DNA of 64,000 nucleotides. Source: Phragmites australis (Eukaryota > Streptophyta > Magnoliopsida > Poales > Poaceae). The notes under the pieces were generated by a model. The model was not told the origin of the DNA. It did no database searches and was given only the letters and a program-made list of their open reading frames with translations. The stretch lies in NCBI RefSeq assembly GCF_958298935.1, contig NC_084923.1, forward strand, positions 34,688,501 to 34,752,500, read 5' to 3'. The position numbers and the translations under genes were made by a program. Within the stretch, counting starts at the first letter, position 1, and the number at the start of each line of letters is the position of its first letter. Shown here one piece after another: positions 11,844 to 22,250 of this stretch.

Positions 11844-13039
11844 CAAACTAATAAATTAATTGATAATACGTTAATGAGGTAATCATGCATTCATACAAAT
11901 AGCTAAATTCAGATGCATTTGCAATATAGGATATTCTGGTTTTAAGTTTCGAAGTTATTTTCACTGTTGCTTCACAGTTTGCATGAAACATTAGTCGTGC
12001 CCTGTCATTTTAATTCGTCAATAACTATGTTTTTGACTTCAGTAGTTCAGTGAAATCTGAAATGCATTTTGTTAGCCTTACTTGGGACATGGGTATATTT
12101 AAAACTTCTTGGGGAATTACTCACTTCCATGTGAAAATTCTTCAAGTTTCCTTTGAAGTTCCTAAGTTTCAAACTTTTGACGTGGCATGCATGATACAAT
12201 GGTACACACGAAAAACTTGTGACATGGTATGGCAAGTGCAATCTATTCTGATCTGTCATGCCATGCTACCACTCTTTCGCTAGGGTGGCATGCCATGCCA
12301 TCTCTCTGTTCTCCTCAATAAGAATCTATTATTATAGGATTCAAACTATGCAAAGTGTCAACTGTTTCCAAATGGAAGTCTAGGGAGTAGTGAGTGAATC
12401 AAAGAAATGAGGACGAATCGGTTAAATTAACTCATCAAACCATTCATCTTTATTTCACTAGATAACTGGCCTACAAAGACAATATCTGAATTGATTCGGG
12501 TAACAATATGTTGCTTAACTTCATAACGAATATGATGTTTGCAAGTAGCCTGATTCCCCCCCCCCCCCCGCCTAAATCTAACTCACTTTTGATGCCTATT
12601 GGACTTGTACGGAGAGTTGTAGTTTGTTTGATTGAATGTAGATCTTGATAATTAAATACGACCTATAGTTAAGAAGAAATACATCACTTTGCAAATGGAT
12701 ATCCCTTTTCGACTTATTCACCTGATTAAGTTATGCTATTAAAAAGAACATATTGCTTATGACGAGCGATACACATGTACAGTAACTTTCGAAAATTGTT
12801 CCGTTAATATCCTGTAACCCCCTAGACCAAAATTTACCAAATGTACAACCTCATGCATGGTAGAAGGAATATGGCCTTTCATGTTTCTATATTATGTTCA
12901 ATGGCGTCCTGGCTTTCCATGTGTCTCTTTCAGATTTGAAAAAATAAACTACTGTACGTACCCTCGACGAGACGCTAACTAAACATTAGACTGTAGATCA
13001 CTTTCTGTTGAAAATCTGTGAAAAAGATTCGTGTTGTTA
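11844..13039. other. Spacer without recognisable genes
   Basis: AT-rich DNA with no supported coding sequence. It contains a C14 homopolymer at 12556-12569. Short ORFs on both strands near 12050-12280 mirror each other and have no family features. Confidence 0.5.
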
Positions 13040-14870
13040 GTCGTGGCCAAGGTTAAGGTTATCGACCGGAGTTCGGCGAGCTCCGGTGGTAACCGAATTC
13101 TCGCGATAACTGTGGTTATTGGTCAAAAATTTAAAAAAATTCAGAGAAAATTTTTTCGGTAAAATTTGAAATTTAGCGAAAAAATCAAGTTTTTTCCCGA
13201 TCGGTAACCGATCGGTTACCGAGCGGTTTGCTCGATAAATCAAGCGGTTTGGACGGTAACCGAGGGATCGAAAACCGACCGAATTGATGCGATAACCGAA
13301 CGATTTTAAACGATTATCGAGATGCGTGGACGCATTATCAATAATTAAGTAGAAAAATCATAGTAAACAAAAAAATGATCACTAAATCATGGGGAAAAAT
13401 AGTATAGAACCATGGTATGTTTTTTAATATCATATAAAATTTTGGTATGACATTTGCTATATTTTGAAAGTTTTGAAAGCAACAAGCAGATAGTAATAGC
13501 AATTCAAGCACAAATATATAATTATTGCTTCGAATATATGCGTATATTACATATGCAGCGTCGGAAATTAATAAATATATATGGAATTATCCGTAGTAAA
13601 GCTAAAAACGCCATTACATCTCATCCTTAGTACTTACCATGGTATCCATGCAACGTGCAACCTACGGGATGGAAAAAAATAGTGTAACAACATGGTATGA
13701 AAATGAAGTAGTTGCAAAAGGTAAATTTGCATCACCTTTAAAACCACCAGCTTGGGGACCAATTACATTCGGCCATATTGTACTCATCGGTGTAGCAAGA
13801 AAAAATCTCGATGATTAGTCTACTAATACATATGTCCACACGTGTTCAATCGTTACTCAACTCAATTGAACAAAAATTATCAATGCTTACCCAACTAATA
13901 AACTTATTTGACCGAATATTAGCACCATATACACCTAAATGGCCGATTATCTAGCACGAATATTACCATCATTCGCATGTACACGGACAATTCAATGTAA
14001 TAAGGTCTATAACCCAGCGAATCAACCGAACTCATCAACGAACAGTGCATTTTACAAAAAAAAAAAACTACTACACAGTTCACAACCGAACTCATAACGC
14101 AATGCATCATCGAAATAACGTGAAATCTATCACTACCGACCGTACTACAACGATTACCGACCGTTATGCACACAAAACCGAGCTACTAGCAGCGGTTACC
14201 GAAGAGATAGCGGCGGTTACCGAGCACGCGACGTTGTCTGCCGACGAGCTGGGGCCGCCGGTCGGTTACTGCAGCAATACGGTCGGTAACCGAGCTCCCG
14301 ACCGCGATAACCGACGAAGCAGCGCTGGATTTGCGCCGGACTTCAGCGGATTTGCTCGGGAAGTCACCGGCACCGCTTGTGGACCTACTGGAGTTGCGGT
14401 TGGGGAAAGTGTTGCGTTGCCAGCAAACTTCAGCGGATTTGCTCGGGAAGTCACCGGTGCCGCTTGTGGACCTGGTGGAGTTGCGGTTGGGGAAAGTGTT
14501 ATGTTGCTAGCAAGCTCCAATCCGACGCCACCTTATCCACTGGCTGTGGGCTCCAAACGGACCAGAAGCGACTGTTCATTCGGCCCAGAACACAAACGAG
14601 CCTATTACAAATATATCCGAAGTTTGCCCGTCAATTTGGATGTCCAAACGATATTTGTTTCAAGTTTGGTTTTCACAGATACTCTTGAAATTATCTCTAG
14701 TTTTTTTTATCAGATTTGTTTTAGATTTTTTTTATTTTTTTAAAAATCGATTTGAATTTTTTGAATTCAAATTCGGTAACCGCTCGACTTTTAAAACCGA
14801 GCCGCACCGAAAAGATCTGTAACCGCAATTTTTCGTCGGTTACCATCGCATTTGTGAACCATGGTCATGG
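13040..14870. mobile_element. DNA transposon remnant with GGTAACCG subterminal words, superfamily uncertain
   Basis: Both ends are packed with short words of the type GGTAACCG, CGGTTACCG and GATAACCG in both orientations (13050-13320 and 14150-14310, then 14775-14850). The extreme ends are loosely inverted: GTGGCCAAGGTTA near 13043 against CATGACCATGGTTCA on the opposite strand near 14870. Dense subterminal transposase-binding words are typical of hAT-like elements, and grass hAT families with this kind of word are familiar to me, but I could not define an 8-bp target duplication and no transposase is present. I call it non-autonomous. The exact ends are uncertain by tens of bases. Confidence 0.5.
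14341..14514 (+). repeat. Two-copy 87-bp tandem duplication
   Basis: Units 14341-14427 and 14428-14514 are nearly identical, beginning CTTCAGCGGATTTGCTCGGG. The 87-bp period equals 29 codons, so an open frame passes through both copies, but I see no protein family in it. Confidence 0.9.
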
Positions 14871-15900
14871 CCTATTGATATTGAAAGCTAATATGCTTAA
14901 ATATTTATATGCACCAGAAATTCGAGTTTCAACTGAATCTTACAGTTCTATGTGATTCTCGTGAAGAAAAGAGAAACATTGTTCTGAAAATTGCGGACAA
15001 TATTCGAAATCAGCTCTTCATGCTCTTAATATTTAATAAAGAAAAAAGGGGCATGTGCCTTACCATTTTCAATCATTGGTCGTAACAGTTGCCTAATCAT
15101 TTTTAATAGTTTCCGCTTAACTGAATTCGGCTGGATGGGCCTAGCATATAATTTAGAACAATAGTATTCAACAATGTGGTTGAGAGAATAAGGGTTTAAT
15201 TTAAGGAGAATTTAGTTTTAGTTTGTATCCATTTAGTTATGAACTCGACTATTTACTCTGCAATATGGACGAAATTTGGAAGGAGTATGTGCGTACAGCA
15301 TTAGCCTGGTTTGGAATGCAGAAAGTGGAAAATATGAGAGGAAAAACGTAGCATTGATTGTTATGTCCTGTACAATTCTTCAGGGAAGTACAATGTGAAA
15401 CTTGTTTATAGGAATAGGCAGTGTTTTCATATTTCACATGAAAAATACACGATCATTTGTACAGAGCTCCAGCTTGCAAACTAAAGAGAGATTTTCCCTC
15501 GAGGACCTGACGTCTGTTTTACTCTATAGTTCCTCTACAATTTCTAGTGTGTTCTTTTGCTCTACACACGTATTCCTTTCAAGTTTGGTCTATTCTGCAG
15601 CCCTGAATACTTGGTCAAGCCAAATAGGTCTTGTCAGACCCTATGTTTTAACTTTCGGACCAAATACATCACTATCAAGCAATGCATGACTTATTTCAAA
15701 ATAAAAAATCTGCAATCCCAGGATTTGTCTAGCCCTAAATGCATATCAGGTTGGGTCGCGCTAACTTCGGTCGGGTCTAAGAATTTGCAGACTCTTCGTT
15801 ACCAGCTTCCATTTGTAAAGCTCCCAAGAGTCCAAGCCGGTAGACATCAAGGGAACTGATCAACACGCTCACCATTTGCACAAGCAACAAAGCCTGCTCC
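14871..15900. other. Spacer upstream of the ERF gene
   Basis: AT-rich, with no recognisable coding sequence. It must include the distal promoter of the ERF gene, but no specific element can be assigned by eye. Confidence 0.4.
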
Positions 15901-15904
15901 GCCC

Positions 15905-15912
15905 TTATATAC
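15905..15912 (+). promoter_or_regulatory. TATA box of the ERF gene
   Basis: TTATATAC lies about 60 bp before the ERF start codon in a context otherwise rich in C. A start about 30 bp downstream would give a very short leader. Confidence 0.55.
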
Positions 15913-15959
15913 ACTCCACTCGCCCGCCTCATAATCAGAATCAAGCGCAGTTGAAGTAT

Positions 15960-16025
15960 ATGTCCATCCATGGCGCTCAAGCGCAAGTCATCTCCCTGCA
16001 TCACCGACGACCTCGCCTCCAATGA
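15960..16025 (+). other. Short upstream ORF overlapping the ERF start
   Basis: An ATG at 15960, ten bases before the ERF ATG and in another frame, opens a 21-codon ORF that ends at TGA 16023-16025, inside the ERF coding sequence. Its ATG context is poor (T at -3, T at +4), so ribosomes would often pass it. Such overlapping ORFs can reduce translation of the main frame. Whether the ATG is in the mRNA depends on the transcription start. Confidence 0.4.
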
Positions 16026-17211
16026 CCAGGTCCACGCATCACCACCGACCCTGGCTACCGCCGCCGGAAGCGTCACGCCAGCAGGGGCGTCGAGGGAGTC
16101 GTGGGTGGAGGCCGTGGGCACGGTGGCGGCAGCTCAGCGGGCTCGGAAGCGGTTCGTCGGCGTGCGACAGCGGCCGTCGGGACGGTGGGTGGCGGAGATC
16201 AAAGACACCATCCAAAAGATCCGGGTGTGGCTCGGCACCTTCGACACCGCAGAGGAGGCCGCGCGCGCCTACGACGAGGCCGCCTGCCTCCTCCGCGGCT
16301 CCAACACCCGCACCAACTTCTGGCCCCGCGCTGCAGGTGCAGCCGCCGTTGTCACGGTCGCGCCCCACCAGACGCCGCTGCCGCCGTCAGCTCTGCCCTC
16401 CAAGGTCACCAACCTCCTCCTGCTCCGTCTCAAGAAAGCACGCAGCAGCGGCGGCCGCGGCAACGACCCTAACGCAAGTGCTACGACGCAAGAGGCACTG
16501 GTGCAACAACAGCTAGGCCATCAAGGGCGTGGCGGCCACGAGGAGTTCAGCTTCAAAGTCGACGACTTCCTGAGCTACGACTGCACCGGCGACGAGCACG
16601 GCATCGTGAAGCATGAGGAGGGATCCAACTGCTCTCAGGAAACGGAGGACGACAGCGACGAGGAGGTGGTTGGGGAGGAGGAGGCGCCGTTGGACTTTGG
16701 GTTCATGGATGCGCACCCGTCGCCAGCCAGGGAGGTCAATGACGCAGGGTTCTACTCGCCCTTCGAGATGGTGGCAGCGGAGCTCGGTGGCGCGGTGGAG
16801 GCTGAACCGGAGCCGGCTGCTTACGGAGAAGGCACGGGCGAGCCATCGGCTGCGATCCACGAGGTGATGAAGAGGATGAATTATGAAAGGAAGATCTCCG
16901 CGTCGCTCTATGCCCTCAGCGGTGTGACGGAGTGTCTCCGCATGCGCCACGGCAGCGCCGGCGACGCAGGACACGAGCTGGCCCTCTCCAGCCTGAGGGA
17001 CGCGTGCAGGAAGAAGCAGCAGCAACAGCAACAAGTAGTAGACGAGGGAGGCAACAACGTTGGCCGTGAGGAGAGCTCGAGCAGTACCAACAGCGTCTCG
17101 TCGGAAGTGACGAGCTCTTCGCCGGAAGCAGGGAGCTCTCCGCAGGAGGCGAACGCTTTCGACAGCGACATGCTTCTCTGGAGCTCCCTTGATCTGCCTC
17201 CTATCTGCTAA
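15970..17211 (+). CDS. AP2/ERF transcription factor, RAP2.11/ERN-like
   Basis: A 413-residue, single-exon ERF-family DNA-binding protein, expected in the nucleus. The single AP2 domain spans residues 60-119, with [18 protein letters not shown], then [20 protein letters not shown] and ending [12 protein letters not shown]. The WVAEIKD and WLGTF signatures define ERF rather than DREB, and the [15 protein letters not shown] block is characteristic of the RAP2.11/ERN subgroup. The middle is acidic ([18 protein letters not shown], about 222-240), as in activation regions. A conserved segment [17 protein letters not shown] lies near 300-316, and the C-terminus [16 protein letters not shown] is also typical of the subgroup. 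A TATA box lies 60 bp upstream and the start is the first in-frame ATG. High GC at third positions is normal for grass genes. RAP2.11/ERN relatives act in nutrient stress or symbiosis signalling; the target here is unknown. Confidence 0.93.
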   Translation: MALKRKSSPCITDDLASNDQVHASPPTLATAAGSVTPAGASRESWVEAVGTVAAAQRARKRFVGVRQRPSGRWVAEIKDTIQKIRVWLGTFDTAEEAARAYDEAACLLRGSNTRTNFWPRAAGAAAVVTVAPHQTPLPPSALPSKVTNLLLLRLKKARSSGGRGNDPNASATTQEALVQQQLGHQGRGGHEEFSFKVDDFLSYDCTGDEHGIVKHEEGSNCSQETEDDSDEEVVGEEEAPLDFGFMDAHPSPAREVNDAGFYSPFEMVAAELGGAVEAEPEPAAYGEGTGEPSAAIHEVMKRMNYERKISASLYALSGVTECLRMRHGSAGDAGHELALSSLRDACRKKQQQQQQVVDEGGNNVGREESSSSTNSVSSEVTSSSPEAGSSPQEANAFDSDMLLWSSLDLPPIC

Positions 17212-17334
17212 AGTTTATTCCATTTGGTATAGATTGTTGCTCAGCATGGTAGTATTATAACTTGTAGTATTATAGTTTGGCTTCTACATTCTACATATGG
17301 TCGCCTTAAGGAAATCCCCTTTGCCAGCCATAGT

Positions 17335-17850
17335 TTGTTTAAGAAACCGTACGTGAAAATTTATTTTCATAAACGGTTACTTAAGAGTCTGTTTGTTTGA
17401 GCTTCTGATTTTGAGTTTTTCTGAAAAGTTGTGCTTTTGGTTTGTCTGAAAAGCTACTTTTGAAAATAGGTTATTGGCATCTACAACAAATTTTTGACTT
17501 CTCAGTACATAATTTCTCAGAAAAACATATCTCAGCGAGCTTCTCAGCTTTAGTTCATTTTCCTCAGAAGCAGGCTTCTAGCTTCTCTAGAAACCACTTC
17601 TCCAGAACCCCGTTTGTTCTGGCTTCTAGTTTCTAGCTTCTACCAGTAGCAGAAGCAGGAAACAAACAGGACCTAAGTGAGCCTTTCCACAAATGGTTCC
17701 TTAAGTGAGCCGCATGTGATAATATGTTTTTACAGGCGGTCTTTTTTTTTAACCTGTGAAAATCATCAATTTTCACATACTTTCAATCACAGACGGATGT
17801 GCTAAACATCTGATTACCACTCGTCTCTGAAAATAATTTTTGTAATAGTG
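17335..17850. mobile_element. CACTA-like element fragment, interrupted by a MITE
   Basis: On the minus strand the sequence from 17850 inward reads CACTATTACAAAAATTATTT, a CACTA-type terminus, followed by subterminal words such as CCGTCTGTGATTG. Related words (AACCGT, TTAAGTGAGCC) continue on both sides of the Tourist-like insertion at 17385-17673. The left terminus was not found, so the left boundary is a guess. Confidence 0.35.
17385..17673. mobile_element. Tourist-like MITE (289 bp)
   Basis: Terminal inverted repeats GAGTCTGTTTGTTT (left) and GGTCCTGTTTGTTT (right, reverse complement) are flanked by the trinucleotide TAA at 17382-17384 and 17674-17676, as expected for PIF/Harbinger-type MITEs. 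The interior is rich in repeated GCTTCT words. It has no coding capacity. Confidence 0.7.
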
Positions 17851-18248
17851 TAAGATATCATTTCCCGCATGCAAGGCTAGGCTTTATTATCATGTATCGC
17901 AACAAGATGCTAGGGAAGTGCAACATTGTGAAAATATTACTATGAAAAATTTACTCATGCCATTTTGGTATATCTAAACTACATATTCTGCACAACATCT
18001 GATTAAGTTTAATAAAACTAATATAGTTTAACTACTTGCATCTCCTAATTCTAGCTTTATTTAATGGATGGAGAAGTTGAGGTCAGATATTATACATCAT
18101 AATTCTAGAAAACACCATATGGTTCTACCGTATTGTCACAGTTTCTGAGGTTTTGCGAATTCATTTTTTTTATGCTTAAAGTACACATGAAAACCTGGAA
18201 ACAGAACCCTATAAGCAATGAGATCACTTTCTCAAGCTGTCATAAATT

Positions 18249-19031
18249 GGGGGCCGGGCTTAATTTTACTACTCACCAATAATTCTTAAGTTGATAGTAA
18301 ATTACTCTATCTAGTCGTCATGAAAAATGTTCTTCCTGACATTGACACCACATTACTTACTTCGTCTAGTTTTTACTAGTCACCAAGAAATTTAGTTTTG
18401 ACCACTAATTGTTTTAATAAATCTATAAAACATAATAAGATTATAATACTGTGGAATTACTTCTCAAGAAGAATGCATCCTTTTTCATTTTCAAATGTAT
18501 AATTTTAATATAAAATGGGTATTGATGGCCAAAGTTTAAATAGTGTATATTCAATCTGAAGCATCTTAATTTTAAGTACATTCATGAAACTACATATAGG
18601 TTGGCAAAAATATAGCAAAACTACATATTTAAAAAGTAGTATAGTAAAACTACAGATTTAGTGTGTCAATGTATCACAAAACTACATATTTTAGAAATCA
18701 TATCGTAAAACTATAAACTTGGTGTACTTGTGTCATAGAACTACTGATTTAGTATGTATGTATTACAAATCTACTAAATTTTAGCCGTATGAAATGTGTG
18801 GTTTTTATGATACATTGATCACTAAATATATACTTTTATGATACAACTTATTATATATGTATTTTTTTATACAAGAACACATTAATCAGTTTTGCAATAT
18901 AACTTATTTTATTACTGCTTTTTGTGATAATGTTGTCCACTTATTTGTAATTTTGTGAAATTTACTTCTTTAACTAAAATGAGTAACGGTTAAGCATGAG
19001 GATACTCACGCCATGGTGAGGCCCGGCCCTC
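18249..19031. mobile_element. Possible small DNA transposon with GGGGGCCGGGC ends
   Basis: GGGGGCCGGGC at 18249 is mirrored by GAGGGCCGGGC on the other strand ending at 19031, and ACTCAC occurs just inside the left end. Between them lie degenerate repeats of an AAAACTACATATTTA word (18590-18790). No convincing target duplication was found, so the call is tentative. Confidence 0.35.
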
Positions 19032-19039
19032 AAACGAAG

Positions 19040-20802
19040 ATACCATCAGCTGACATAATCAAGTATTATTGGGTTTGTTTGGATAATCACCTTAAAAAGC
19101 ATTTATTTACGAAGGCCGTACCAAGTGGATGTGTAAGCTTGTGCACATTACCCTTGCCTATGCATCTTTAAACGTGTTTGAGCCACCAAGGCCAATTGTC
19201 TTGCGCTTGTGCTAGCCAGTTCGTTTATCAAATGTTTTGTTTGAGGAATGGAATTGTGATACATCATTCGATCCTAACTCCGAAGGTATGGAATAGGAAA
19301 GAATTAATTATATCCATTTTTCTTTACTGTGGTTAGTTGTACTAATTGATATGAAAACAATACCCAAAGCAACCTGCCTTTTCAGCTGCCCTGCAAATTT
19401 CAGTGACACCAGAACCACTATTGAGGTCCTCTTGGAACATTACGATAATTGACGGGATCCTAAATTATGGCGAGGCTAAAATAATAGGGAGATGCTATAT
19501 ATCATATGCTTGAAAATAGCTTTCTCTTCAGTCAACAGATAACAACCCTGGATCAAAATCGGACAGCCAACAACCTTTCTTATACCTCTCGATCGCTGCA
19601 AGCATCTTCCTCCTCACCACCGGATCTACCGTTGCGCTAACCTGTTCTGTTTGACTCCCCCGTTACCTTCACCACCCACCACCGGTCCTCCACCAACGTG
19701 ACCGGTGGTGCTCCGCTGCCTCGCCGTCCCACCCACCACCTGTCTGGCCTGCCAACCCGAGCATCTTCTAAACCCAGGGACACCTCCCGGAACATAAAAC
19801 CCCCTCACCTAACTCTGAACTTGAAGGAGTCACACAGGGCGCCATCAAGTGAAGAAACCTCAATTTTCAGGCGTATGAAGATTATGAACTGTGAAAACAA
19901 TAGTTCAAGAAGGATCCATAACCAAGACTACACATGCTTTTGAAAGTCTACTGGCATTCAAGCTGGGCCGGGTACATCACAGAAGCTCATGAGTTAGCAT
20001 GTGCCGGCCAAACCAAAGCCACAGCCCCGTATAACTTGGGGCCATGGGAACAACAGGCCTGGTTTGATGCATGTGCTTTGCATGCCGTGACCCATTGACG
20101 GAGAAGAGACGACTTTCGGAGTGACCAACATGAAGTGCTTGTGGTACAAAAACTCGGGCTAAGCATGTCAAAATTTGAACTTTGAACGAGCCCTGATGAC
20201 GATGAAGGAGAAGCGAGTGGTGACCGGGTGTCGGAGCGGCTTCGGGATAAAGCCAAGCTGATGTGTGAAGCTAGAGGAAGAACATGATGAGCGACCTGAG
20301 CTTTGTTTGATGTCTAGCAAAGGTTTATTGCTTTTGCGAGTTGGAAGATTTCTGAGCAGTAGATATATCATGATCATGTGATGTAGTTGATGGTGCTTTT
20401 GGAAACTCTGCTCACTCTGAAAGGAGCCTGATACGTTGTAGCAGGATAGTGGAACTACCTGATCTTTGTCCGCTCCCTGTAAACTTGGCTTTCAATATGA
20501 GTCGTGCTAATCCCCTTTTGTCTAAACAGAATTGAACTTTGAAAACTAGGGACATTTCAGAGTTTAGAAAACCAACGTTGAGAGATTGGAACGGTTCGTG
20601 ACTAAATGCATTCAAGGAGACAAAAAAAAATTGTAAACAGTATGGAGAGAAGAGGATCGAGGAGAGAACACATATGCATGGCCTCCGGCCGTCGACATTG
20701 ATTCGTGGGCGTCCGGGAATCAGCAGTGTCAAGACTCACATGGTTCCCGTCAACGAAATCAAGAGGCGATGGATCGGAGGTGGACGGCGGGATGGAGCCA
20801 CC
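19040..20802. other. Spacer before the copia element, no supported gene
   Basis: Mixed-composition DNA with short ORFs on both strands but no recognisable family. On the minus strand a GGAACCATGTGAGT sequence near 20738-20752 resembles an exon end with a strong donor, and together with GC-rich sequence beyond the copia insertion (25970-26160) it could be the leader of an unidentified minus-strand gene split by the retrotransposon. I could not find coding exons to support this. Confidence 0.3.
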
Positions 20803-20807
20803 TGTGT

Positions 20808-21168
20808 TGTTGGCTTAAACACTGTCTCCCTCGCTCGGGAATTAGTTTAGATCGTTTGGAATAAGTATTGAGCTCGGGAATTAGTCCTGAGGTCAGACCC
20901 ATAGGAATCGGTCAGTAGGAGTTAGCTGAATTTTAGCAGTTCTGTTAGTTGGTTTTCAGTCAAGGCCATGAACCGAAGATATGGGATGGCATATCGGGAG
21001 ATCATGGCTAAAGAATCGGGCAAGAAGCCCCATGTACTTGTGCGTTCGTTTGTCTATTTTAATGGAGTCCAGAAAACGCTGCAATTGCTTGAGAGCAGCG
21101 CAAAAAAAAAAAAACACCTGAGTTCATCTCTCTCGCTCTCGTTCGACTCTTTTGATTTCAGGGTAACA
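20808..21168 (+). repeat. Left LTR of the copia element
   Basis: 361 bp, starting TGTTGGC and ending TAACA. It contains a small ORF beginning MNRRYGMAYREIM that recurs in the right LTR and is not considered a gene. Confidence 0.95.
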
Positions 21169-21170
21169 AT

Positions 21171-21183
21171 TGGTACCAGAGCC
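21171..21183 (+). promoter_or_regulatory. Primer-binding site of the copia element
   Basis: TGGTACCAGAGCC starts two bases after the LTR. It matches the initiator-Met primer site except for C in place of T at the sixth base. Confidence 0.85.
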
Positions 21184-21197
21184 TAGATCCACAGGCC

Positions 21198-22250
21198 ATG
21201 TCGCTGAGTGCGGGAAAGGGCAACAACGGCACGCCACCGCCGCGTCAGTCCGTGACGCCTCCGCCTGGGCAGCGACGGCGCTCGCCAAGCCGCGGGCGTA
21301 GCAGGATGCGGCGCAATGGCGGCGAGATCATCGTGCAGCAGGTGGTGCGCGAGACCGGAGGCGGCAGTGGCACCAACCTCTCCTTCCCGATGCTGACGCG
21401 CTCCAACTACACCAACTGGGCGATGGTGATGGAGGTGAACCTCCAGGCGGCGTCGCTCTGGGATGCGATCGAGGACGAGACCGTCCCTCGCAAGGAGGAT
21501 AAGCAAGCGCTGGCGGCGCTGCTCCGCTCCACCCCATCGGAGATGCACTGCATGCTCGTGGGGAAGGGGAGCGCCAAGGCGGCGTGGGAGGCAATTCGTC
21601 TTCAATACCAGGGGAACGATCGCGTGCGCGATTCGCGTGTGCGTCGGCTGCGGACAGAGTTCGAGACTGTCTCGTTCAAAGCCAACGAGCGGATCGACGA
21701 GTTCGCGATGCGCATTTCCAACATCGCGTCCGCTCTGCACTCCCTCAGTGACACGGTCGACGAAGAGAAGGTTGTAAGGAAATTTCTCTCTGTTGTCCCT
21801 ACGCGCTTTGTGCAGATTGCATTCTCCATCGAGACACTGCTCGACCCGGCAACGCTCACTATCGAGGAGGTCGTTGGCCACCTCCGAGCCGTTGAGGAAC
21901 GGCTGGATGGTGATCAACGAGGCAGCTCTGGCGGCCAGCTCCTACTCACTGAGGAGCAGTGGGAGGCGCGGAAGAAACAGCCGCGCGGAGGCGGATCCAG
22001 CGTCAAAGGAGATGGCCCCAGCAACGGCCGCCCCGGCAACGGGCGAAAGGGCGGGCAGCCTCAGCAACAGGCCCCGCCAACGCATGGTCCTGGCAACGAC
22101 ATCGGCAAGGACAAATGCCGGTACTGCGGGAAAAAGGGCCACTGGGCCCGTGAATGCCGCAAGAAGCAGCGTGATGAGGCGGCGGCGGTAGCAGCGCCGA
22201 CCGGCCACTGCCAATCTTGTCCAGGCCGAGGAAGACGAAGGCCCTGGACT
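21198..22250 (+). CDS. Copia gag (nucleocapsid) polyprotein region
   Basis: The gag frame starts at ATG 21198, 15 bp after the primer site. It contains the copia gag N-terminal segment [17 protein letters not shown] (about residues 62-78), a UBN2-type capsid region (about 95-230) and a CCHC zinc knuckle [16 protein letters not shown] beginning at residue 307 (22116). Gag packages element RNA into virus-like particles in the cytoplasm. The frame remains open to 22442, but beyond about 22250 it is out of register with pol. Copia elements normally use one continuous frame, so the change to the +1 frame between 22188 and 22250 is probably a small indel rather than programmed recoding. Confidence 0.88.

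Noticed and set aside
14045..14743. 232-codon ORF in the GGTAACCG-rich region
   Set aside because: It is made largely of the subterminal words and the 87-bp duplication; there is no recognisable protein domain, so it was not called a gene.
20968..21186. Repeated small ORF MNRRYGMAYREIM... near the copia element (again at 25769)
   Set aside because: Both copies lie in the two LTRs; it is a repeat of non-coding sequence.
21183..21917. Long minus-strand ORFs opposite the copia gag and pol
   Set aside because: High GC at third positions of gag-pol keeps the opposite frames open; the sense frame carries all domains.
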